From: Brevundimonas sp.
Lineage (GTDB): Bacteria > Pseudomonadota > Alphaproteobacteria > Caulobacterales > Caulobacteraceae
Direction: 5' to 3'
Assembly: GCA_022712235.1 (NCBI GenBank)
Contig: JALAGW010000350.1
Span: forward strand, 1 to 5,198
DNA length: 5,198 bases
Each line of letters opens with the position of its first letter. Within the stretch, counting starts at the first letter, position 1. Of the stretch, positions 1 through 5,198 are shown piece by piece. The notes beneath the pieces are model-generated. The model made no database searches, was not told the DNA's origin, and worked only from the letters and a program-made list of their open reading frames with translations. The translations under genes and the position numbers were made by a program.

Positions 1-657
1 GAGACCCCGACCGGGGCCCTGATCGATCCGGCCCTGGCCCCCTTCGTCAGGCCCATCTCTCCCGGCACGAACGCGGCCGACCTGGCCCTGATCCAGTCCT
101 ATGCGGGCCTGCCCGGCTTTCCCGCCACCTATCCGCTGGAGACCTATGGCGCCATCGTCGACATGCGATGGGTGAATACGGGGGCGGTCAAGGTCCGGGG
201 CCTGGACCTCGAGGCCCGCTATCCGCTGCGCATCGCTGACGGGGAGCTGACACTGGAAGCCGCCGGGTCATGGCTGCTCGACTATGACGACCAGCCCACC
301 CCGACCTCGGCGGTGCGGAGCGTCATCGGCCTGACCGGCTATCCGGGACGGCTGCGATCCCGGGCGGGCGGCGTCTGGTCCCGGGGACCCTGGTCGGCCG
401 GGCTGCACTGGAGCCATTCGGCGCCGGGCCGGGACCGGCTGGGCGCCAGGGTGGGGGCCTGGGACAGCCTGGACGGTCGCATCGGCTGGTCCCCCGCCGG
501 CGGTTCGGCCGCCGGGCTGGGGCTGGCGCTGACCGTCCAGAATCTCCTCGACGAAGATCCGCCCTTCCACGACGCCGCCTCCGGCTACGGCTTCGATCCG
601 GGGCAGGGCAATCCGTTCGGCCGCGTCGTCGCCCTCCAGCTCATCCGACGCTGGTAG
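1..657 (+). CDS. TonB-dependent outer-membrane receptor, C-terminal part (5' end cut by window)
   Basis: The frame is open from base 1 to a TAG at 655-657, giving 218 residues with no start in the window. The Met codon at 163 is internal, because family-like sequence precedes it. Three things mark the end of a TonB-dependent receptor beta-barrel: a strand of the type NTGAVKVRGLDLEARY (residues about 58-73), the closing block VQNLLDEDPPF followed by a GYGFDPGQGNPFGR loop, and a final strand ending in an aromatic residue (LQLIRRW) as expected for outer-membrane insertion. The plug domain and TonB box lie off the left edge. Such receptors import large ligands across the outer membrane using TonB energy. 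The isopeptidase starts 6 bases downstream, so the likely ligand is the lasso peptide made by the opposite operon; that ligand is inferred from context, not read from the protein. A siderophore receptor is the alternative. The family call is strong. Confidence 0.93.
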   Translation, partial: ETPTGALIDPALAPFVRPISPGTNAADLALIQSYAGLPGFPATYPLETYGAIVDMRWVNTGAVKVRGLDLEARYPLRIADGELTLEAAGSWLLDYDDQPTPTSAVRSVIGLTGYPGRLRSRAGGVWSRGPWSAGLHWSHSAPGRDRLGARVGAWDSLDGRIGWSPAGGSAAGLGLALTVQNLLDEDPPFHDAASGYGFDPGQGNPFGRVVALQLIRRW

Positions 658-661
658 GGGG
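656..661 (+). promoter_or_regulatory. Ribosome binding site of the isopeptidase gene, overlapping the receptor stop codon
   Basis: AGGGGG begins inside the receptor's TAG stop (655-657). It lies 2 bases before the ATG at 664 and 5 bases before the in-frame ATG at 667. The spacing favours 667, or even the ATG at 679, over 664. The overlap of stop and Shine-Dalgarno suggests the two genes are translated from one message. Confidence 0.55.
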
Positions 662-663
662 CG

Positions 664-3195
664 ATGATGATCCGATCCATGAGGCGCCTCTTCGGCGCCG
701 CGGCGGCCTTCGCCTGCCTGGTCTGCCTCCCGCCGCAAGCCCTGGCCGAAAGGGACCTCACGGTCGACGACATCGTCGCCCTGGAGGGCTTCGGGCGGGC
801 GACCATCGCCCCGTCGGGCCGCTGGGCGGTCTATGAGAAGCGGGGCGCCTACGACACCATTCCCCGCTACGACTATGTCCAGCGCTCGACCTGGACCATC
901 ACCGACCTCTGGCGGGTCGATCTGCGGTCGGCCGCGCCGCGTCCGGAACGCCTTCTGCCCGACGAGCCCCTGGGCCTGCTGAGAGGCGACTGGTCGCCTG
1001 ACGGCTCGCGCCTCACCGTCTTCCGGTTCGGGGATGATCGCTATGAACTCGGCGTGGCCGACGTCGCCGCCCGGCGTGTGAAATGGACGGGGCTGACCCC
1101 GGAGCTTCCCGGGAAGGGGGCGCCGGTTCACTGGACGCCCGAGGGAAGGCTGATCGTCGCCATCCGGCCGGACGGCAGCCTGCCCGCCCTCCTGGCCCAC
1201 GCTGGCGCGCCTCAGAAGAAGACCAGCGAAGCCTGGCGCCGCACGTCGGAGGGTCGCGCCCCCTCGCGGACGGTTCTGGATACGGACAAGGGCGTGCCGG
1301 TCCCGGAGACAAGGCCGCCCGAAAACCGTCTGGTGGAGCTGGAGGTCGAGACCGGACGTGTTCTGAGGACCCTCTTCACCGGGACGGTGACGGATGTCGT
1401 CCTGTCGCCGGACGGGCTTGCCCTGGCGCTGCTCGCCGGCGCCGAGGCCCTTCCCCTGGGCGACCCTGTCGTCCAGTTCGACGAACCCTTCCGCCAGAGG
1501 TTGAGATTGATCCGCCTGTCCGACGGTCGCGAGATCCGGCCTGAAGCCCCGCTGGACGTGGGCGCCCAGATGCTCCGCTGGTCGCCCGATTCAAAAGCCC
1601 TGCTCTTCTGGGCGCGGGAGGACGACCAGGTCTGGGACAGGGGCGACCTGCGTTCGATGGACCTGGACGGTCGTTTGCGGACCTGGCCGTCGAATCTGGA
1701 CCTGGGCGGCGACGCCAACATCCTGCGCGGCGTCCGGGCGGAATGGCTCGACGGCGCGCCGGTCGTGTACGGCCGCGCCCCCGACAGCCGTCGCCAGGAC
1801 TGGCATCATCTCGACGGAAGCGGGGGGCGACGCGCCCTGACGACAGCCCTCGAGGCGGCTCCCTATCAACTGGCGGCGGCTCCGGGCGACGGAAGTCTGC
1901 GGCTGTTTGCGGACGGGGGCTATTGGCGGATGGACGCCCAGGGCCTGCGCCGGCTGAGCCCGCCGCAAACGACCCTCCGCCCCGTCATGGTCATTGATTC
2001 CGAACGCCCGCGCCGGGTCATCTGGGACACGCCCAGACGAACGACGACGGCCGCTCTCGCGGGAGGCCAGGTCATGGTGGCGAGCGACGCCGGGCTGGAA
2101 GCGGTGGGGGCCGCTGGAGACGAGGACACCCAGATCCTGGCTGCGTCGCCGGACGCGGTCCTGGTGCTGGAACGTGAGGAGATGGTGGAGACCCTGCGCC
2201 TGAGGCGTGGAGGGGAGGATGAGGCCCTGGACGTCGTGAACGAGGCCCGCGCCGACGTGAGCCTGATCCAGCCTGAATGGCTGGACCATGCCGACGGCCT
2301 GGGCGAACCCGGCCGTAGCACCCTCTTCCTGCCGCGCGGACCGGCGAAGGGCCTGATCGTCTCGGTCTACCCTGGCTATGTCGACGACGGGGCTTGGTAT
2401 GGGCCGCTCGTGCTCACCTACAACGTCAGGGCGGCCGTCCTGGTCGGGGCGGGCTACGCCGTGCTCCATCCGGCCATGCCCTACGACCGGCCGGGAACGC
2501 GGAGCTGGACCTTTTTCGAGACCTCGATCGACCGGGCGGTGGACGCGGCCTTTGCGGCCCACCCTGAACTGCCGCGGAACCGGACGGCCATCTTCGGGCA
2601 CAGCTTCGGCGGCTATATCGGGCTGGCGGTGGCGACCCGGTCGAAACGCTACCAATCCTATGTCCTGTCCTCGGCGCCGACCGACCTCTTCGCCCACTGG
2701 GGCGAATTCTCCCCGCCCACCCGCATCCTGCCGGAGAACGGCCTGGGCCTGAACATGCAGCAGGGATGGGTCGAGACGGGCCAGGGCGAGACCCACGCCA
2801 CCCCCTGGGCGGCGCCCGAGGTCCTGATGCGGGAGAGCCCCTGGCTCAAGGCGGACCAGATAGGGGCGCCCGTCCTTCTGCTGACGGCGGACATGGATTT
2901 CGTGACCCTGTCGGGGTCTGAAAAGGTGTTCAGCGCCATGGCGCGACTGGGTGGTCGGGCCCGGTTGGTCACCTATTGGGGCGAGCATCATGCCCGCTGG
3001 AGCCCGGCCAATATCCGGGACCAGTACGACCAGATCTTCGACTGGCTCGACGAGACCTTGCCTCCGTCGACGGCGGAAGTCGTCACCCCTGTCGCCGCAT
3101 CGGTCCCTGGGACGACAGGCGACCCTCCCAGGTCCGCACCCAGCCCTCATAGGCTGCAGCCGCCAGGATCGCCGCATAGCGGCCGCGCCAGATGA
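664..3195 (+). CDS. Lasso-peptide isopeptidase, S9 prolyl-oligopeptidase-like serine hydrolase
   Basis: This 843-residue protein is predicted to cut the isopeptide bond that closes a lasso peptide ring, giving the linear peptide. Residues 1-28 look like a Sec signal peptide: basic start RSMRR, hydrophobic AAAAFACLVCL, cleavage after ALA, so it is probably periplasmic. Residues about 35-530 have WSPDG-type repeats (110-114, 306-309) of a beta-propeller. They include WRRTSEGRAPSRTVLDT (191-207), a segment I associate with this isopeptidase group. The alpha/beta-hydrolase domain (about 540-800) has the nucleophile elbow GHSFGG with Ser647, the likely acid Asp745 in TADMDFV, and His775 or His776 in GEHH. 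Conserved sequence ends near LDETLPP (about 800). The remaining 43 residues are Pro/Ser/Arg-rich, and residues 807-843 are encoded opposite the cyclase gene. The start may be 664, 667 or 679; all keep the signal peptide. A general S9 peptidase is the alternative, but the receptor and lasso genes beside it make isopeptidase much more likely. The characterised relatives are AtxE1/AtxE2 of the astexin clusters. Confidence 0.9.
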   Translation: MMIRSMRRLFGAAAAFACLVCLPPQALAERDLTVDDIVALEGFGRATIAPSGRWAVYEKRGAYDTIPRYDYVQRSTWTITDLWRVDLRSAAPRPERLLPDEPLGLLRGDWSPDGSRLTVFRFGDDRYELGVADVAARRVKWTGLTPELPGKGAPVHWTPEGRLIVAIRPDGSLPALLAHAGAPQKKTSEAWRRTSEGRAPSRTVLDTDKGVPVPETRPPENRLVELEVETGRVLRTLFTGTVTDVVLSPDGLALALLAGAEALPLGDPVVQFDEPFRQRLRLIRLSDGREIRPEAPLDVGAQMLRWSPDSKALLFWAREDDQVWDRGDLRSMDLDGRLRTWPSNLDLGGDANILRGVRAEWLDGAPVVYGRAPDSRRQDWHHLDGSGGRRALTTALEAAPYQLAAAPGDGSLRLFADGGYWRMDAQGLRRLSPPQTTLRPVMVIDSERPRRVIWDTPRRTTTAALAGGQVMVASDAGLEAVGAAGDEDTQILAASPDAVLVLEREEMVETLRLRRGGEDEALDVVNEARADVSLIQPEWLDHADGLGEPGRSTLFLPRGPAKGLIVSVYPGYVDDGAWYGPLVLTYNVRAAVLVGAGYAVLHPAMPYDRPGTRSWTFFETSIDRAVDAAFAAHPELPRNRTAIFGHSFGGYIGLAVATRSKRYQSYVLSSAPTDLFAHWGEFSPPTRILPENGLGLNMQQGWVETGQGETHATPWAAPEVLMRESPWLKADQIGAPVLLLTADMDFVTLSGSEKVFSAMARLGGRARLVTYWGEHHARWSPANIRDQYDQIFDWLDETLPPSTAEVVTPVAASVPGTTGDPPRSAPSPHRLQPPGSPHSGRAR
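3083..3195. other. Tail-to-tail coding overlap of isopeptidase and cyclase genes
   Basis: Both strands are coding for 113 bp. The plus strand encodes isopeptidase residues 807-843 and its TGA (3193-3195). The minus strand encodes the last 37 codons of the cyclase and its TGA (3085-3083). The cyclase side carries its regular C-terminal helix (WRGRYAAILAAAAYEGW). The isopeptidase side is low-complexity Pro/Ser/Arg sequence beyond its conserved fold. The isopeptidase tail therefore probably arose by reading through into the cyclase gene. I see no hairpin followed by a T-run on either strand, so the two transcripts must overlap in antisense unless termination is Rho-dependent. Confidence 0.85.
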
Positions 3196-4855
3196 GGCTG
3201 TCGCGCCTGAGAAGGCGATCCGCAGCCTCGGGGTCGATCACCTCCAGGTCGGCCAGGCGGCCTTGGATCAGCCAGGGACGCAGGAAGTCCAGGTTGTCGA
3301 GGATGAGCTTGCCGTAGAGCCGGCTCATGTCGCCCTTTGACCGCCGTTCGAGGATCTCGGACGGCAGGCGGTCGCGGAAGGCGTAGCGGGCCAGGCCGCG
3401 ATCGCGACCGTCAAGGGCGAGGATGGCGGACGGGGTGGCGAGGCAGGTCTCGACGACCGGCTGGGCGCAGAGCGGATGACGGACGTCGATCGCCTCCGTC
3501 AGCCGCGACGGTCCGTGACGGGAGATGTTGTCGGTCACGCCGGTGATCTGCATGGCCTTGGCGGGGCCGAACTCAGCGCAGCGGCGACGCCACTGGGCGA
3601 GCGCGGCGCCCTCCAGGTCGGGCGGAAGCAGGCCGTCGTCGCGTTCGGGAGCCGCCGCGACGCCGCGCCGCGCCCGCCGCGCCTCGGCGGCCAGTGTCCA
3701 GAGGGATTTCTCGCTGGCCATGGCGATGGCGCGCGCTCGTCGGGACAGGAGGGTCGACCAGCCCTGGCTGAACCTGAGGTCGGAGAAGACGTCGCCGCCC
3801 GCGCCCTGCATCAGGACAGAGTCCCCGCCCTTGCCCGTCATGAGGGCGCGGGCGCCCGCGGCCTGCAGCTGTCGGACCCATTCGAGATCATGGGCCGTGT
3901 CGAGGGCGGCGAGGCCCGGTCGGAAGCCGCCGTTGACGGACTGGTAGAGGGCGGCGCTCAAGGGGGCGGTGCGGTGCGGCACGCGCAGCGGCGTCACGCC
4001 AAGATGTTGGGACAGGGGCGTGACCCAGCGCGCCTCGTCGGATTCGGGGGTGACGCCATAGGCGTTGAGCCAGAGCCGGATATCGAGGGCGGGGGACGCG
4101 ACCAGACAGGCGGCCACCAGGCTGGAATCCAACCCGCCGGACATCTCCGCCGCCAGAGGGCCCGGGAGGCCGGCGAGGGCTTCAACGACCTCTTCGAGGG
4201 CGCTGCGGAGCCGATCGGCCGCCGGGTCGACGGCCTGGCGCGGATCGAGACTGTCGCGGGCGAAGTCCGTCGCCGCCCAGAGGCTGACGGCGGAGCGGTC
4301 CAGGGGAAGGGGCTGCAGGGCGCCGGGAGCGACGGCGACGGGTCCGTCAAGGAGGAGGGCGCCCGCCGCCAGTTGGGGACTGCGGAGCGCGGCCGCGACG
4401 CGGTCGGTGTTGATGCGCCATCCCGGCCGGGCGCAGGCGATCAGCCAGTCTGGCGCGGACGAGGCGATGATGAGCAGGTCGTCCTGGGACCAGGCGACGC
4501 AATCCAGGGCGCCCGAAGGGTCGCGGAGGACGGCGTCCGGTCGGCCTCGTCCGTCGAACCGTACGCCGACATAGCGACCCCAGAGACGGGCCAGCATCTT
4601 CCGTTCATAGGCCCAGGCGGAATCGTCGTGACGCGGAAAGACGGGTCGCCGGCGATCGAAGACGTCGCCCACCAGCGTCCATCCGCCGACATCGCGGACA
4701 CGGGGCGGAGATGCGCCGGACAGGCCGATCCCGGCCGCGGGGCTGAGGTCCGAAAGCGACAGGCCGGCCGCGATGGCGGCGGACCGGAGCGTCGAGGCGG
4801 CGGCCGTCGCCCGGGGGGCGTCCGTCAGGCGGCAGACCAGGAGGTAGTCGCCCAT
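3083..4855 (-). CDS. Lasso-peptide macrolactam synthetase (cyclase, C protein), asparagine-synthetase-like
   Basis: This 590-residue protein is predicted to adenylate the side-chain carboxylate of an Asp or Glu in the precursor with ATP, then join it to the new N-terminal amine to form the lasso ring in the cytoplasm. Residues 1-200 resemble the N-terminal glutamine-amidotransferase fold, with GVRFDGRGRPDAVLRDPSG at about 97-115. Residue 2 is Gly rather than the catalytic Cys, so no glutaminase activity is expected, as in known lasso cyclases. The asparagine-synthase domain begins near 210. It holds the ATP-pyrophosphatase loop SGGLDSS (239-245, bases 4121-4141), then TGKGGDSVLMQ (340-350), the IDVRHPL segment (456-462) and RRSKGDMSR (504-512). 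The ATG at 4853-4855 is one base after the B stop codon, so the two are almost certainly co-translated. The last 37 codons, including IWRGRYAAILAAAAYEGW, overlap the end of the isopeptidase gene. True asparagine synthetase is unlikely given the missing Cys2 and the adjoining B gene. Confidence 0.93.
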   Translation of the reverse strand: MGDYLLVCRLTDAPRATAAASTLRSAAIAAGLSLSDLSPAAGIGLSGASPPRVRDVGGWTLVGDVFDRRRPVFPRHDDSAWAYERKMLARLWGRYVGVRFDGRGRPDAVLRDPSGALDCVAWSQDDLLIIASSAPDWLIACARPGWRINTDRVAAALRSPQLAAGALLLDGPVAVAPGALQPLPLDRSAVSLWAATDFARDSLDPRQAVDPAADRLRSALEEVVEALAGLPGPLAAEMSGGLDSSLVAACLVASPALDIRLWLNAYGVTPESDEARWVTPLSQHLGVTPLRVPHRTAPLSAALYQSVNGGFRPGLAALDTAHDLEWVRQLQAAGARALMTGKGGDSVLMQGAGGDVFSDLRFSQGWSTLLSRRARAIAMASEKSLWTLAAEARRARRGVAAAPERDDGLLPPDLEGAALAQWRRRCAEFGPAKAMQITGVTDNISRHGPSRLTEAIDVRHPLCAQPVVETCLATPSAILALDGRDRGLARYAFRDRLPSEILERRSKGDMSRLYGKLILDNLDFLRPWLIQGRLADLEVIDPEAADRLLRRDSLIWRGRYAAILAAAAYEGWVRTWEGRLSSQGPMRRQG

Positions 4856-4856
4856 C

Positions 4857-5198
4857 CTAGACCGCCCTTATGGGGGTATAGCCGCGCACCCGGTCCAGCA
4901 CATCCCCGCCCACCAGATCGCCCAGCAGAAACCAGCAATGCGCGGCGAAGGGCCAGGTGCGCACGCCGAAGACCCAGACCGGGGCGAAACCCTCGTGATG
5001 CAGCAGGCGTCGCAGTCCGTAGGCGCGATGCAAGCATTCCCCCTCGAAGGGGATGAAGGGGGCGACGAGGCGGGCGGCGCCGATCAGCCGGGACAGCCGC
5101 GCCTCGTCGGGCGCTGCGGCGCCGGCGGTCGGGGCGAGGGGGGCGGAGAGCGACGACAGGGAATGATTGTGAAAGGCGGCGGTGGCGGCGGCGAGGAC
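4857..5198 (-). CDS. Lasso-peptide maturation protease (B protein), C-terminal part (5' end cut by window)
   Basis: Reading the minus strand from base 5198 gives 113 residues with no stop until TAG at 4857-4859; the start lies beyond the right edge. The protein belongs to the transglutaminase-like cysteine protease family (lasso B2 domain), which removes the leader from the precursor. The fragment has Cys55 in FEGECLHRAYGLRRLL (codon 5034-5036), His87 in WVFGVRTWPFAAHCWF (codon 4938-4940) and Asp99 in GDLVGGDVL (codon 4902-4904). It ends in YTPIRAV, a C-terminus I recognise from Caulobacterales B proteins. The Cys-to-His and His-to-Asp spacings (32 and 12) equal those I recall for the catalytic triad of McjB. 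Residues about 1-35 of the fragment are Ala/Pro-rich and look like linker. In proteobacteria the N-terminal part normally carries the leader-binding (RRE, PqqD-like) domain, which would be off-window. No ABC transporter gene lies between B and C. Confidence 0.93.
   Translation of the reverse strand, partial: VLAAATAAFHNHSLSSLSAPLAPTAGAAAPDEARLSRLIGAARLVAPFIPFEGECLHRAYGLRRLLHHEGFAPVWVFGVRTWPFAAHCWFLLGDLVGGDVLDRVRGYTPIRAV
4865..4869 (-). promoter_or_regulatory. Probable ribosome binding site of the cyclase gene, inside the end of the B gene
   Basis: AAGGG on the minus strand lies 9 bases before the cyclase ATG (4855-4853) and within the last codons of the B gene. With the 1-base gap between the B stop and the cyclase start, it points to translational coupling. 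The match to a consensus Shine-Dalgarno is only partial. Confidence 0.45.

Noticed and set aside
709..720. Possible lipoprotein signal at Cys18 or Cys21 of the isopeptidase
   Set aside because: The residues before each Cys (AAFA and CLV) do not fit the lipobox, while a normal cleavage site (ALA) follows.
268..1200. Minus-strand open frame of 310 codons across the receptor-isopeptidase junction
   Set aside because: It spans the boundary of two well-supported plus-strand genes and its translation is low-complexity.
1591..3177. Long minus-strand open frame of 528 codons opposite the isopeptidase
   Set aside because: It is Arg/Gly/Pro-rich, has no domain motif, and covers the codons for the isopeptidase catalytic residues. 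It is a shadow of the GC-rich codon pattern.
3152..3183. Palindrome GGCTGCAGCC (3152-3161) and small hairpin GCCGC-ATA-GCGGC (3171-3183) as a bidirectional terminator
   Set aside because: The stems are only 5 bp, neither is followed by a T-run on either strand, and both lie in the cyclase's conserved C-terminal codons. They are expected by chance in such GC-rich sequence.
4825..5037. Minus-strand 70-codon frame starting with ATG at 5037
   Set aside because: It is an out-of-frame reading of the end of the B gene. The adjacent frame carries the catalytic Cys, His and Asp.
3476..5056. Long plus-strand open frame of 526 codons opposite the cyclase and B genes
   Set aside because: It is Gly/Arg/Ala-rich with no recognisable fold and lies antisense to two genes with intact motifs. 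Long antisense frames are expected at this G+C content.

Overview
The window is a very GC-rich, fully coding stretch, roughly 70% G+C by eye, from what looks like an alphaproteobacterium. Gene content and arrangement fit the Caulobacterales (Caulobacter, Brevundimonas, Asticcacaulis or Phenylobacterium type). It is the central part of a lasso-peptide locus of the astexin/caulosegnin kind, cut at both ends. The taxon is inferred from cluster type and composition, because no rRNA or housekeeping marker is present.

Layout. On the + strand, positions 1-657 hold the C-terminal 218 residues of a TonB-dependent outer-membrane receptor. Six bases later comes a full-length S9 (prolyl-oligopeptidase-like) serine hydrolase at 664-3195, which I read as a lasso-peptide isopeptidase with a signal peptide. 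On the - strand, reading in from the right edge, come the C-terminal 113 residues of the lasso maturation protease (B protein, transglutaminase-like Cys-His-Asp; 4857-5198 and beyond). One base further on is a full-length asparagine-synthetase-like lasso cyclase (C protein, 3083-4855). The two operons converge and their last genes overlap tail to tail by 113 bp (3083-3195). No intergenic region exceeds 6 bases, so no promoter or terminator region lies inside the window.

How the genes work together. The right-hand operon makes the lasso peptide: B removes the leader from a precursor and C closes the isopeptide ring. The left-hand operon plausibly takes the peptide back up through the outer membrane (receptor) and opens its macrolactam ring (isopeptidase). 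The precursor gene (A) and the N-terminal half of B should lie just beyond the right edge. The rest of the receptor, and possibly a FecI/FecR-type sigma/anti-sigma pair, should lie beyond the left edge. None of these can be seen here. The core peptide, which would tell whether this lasso peptide is new, is therefore not in the window.
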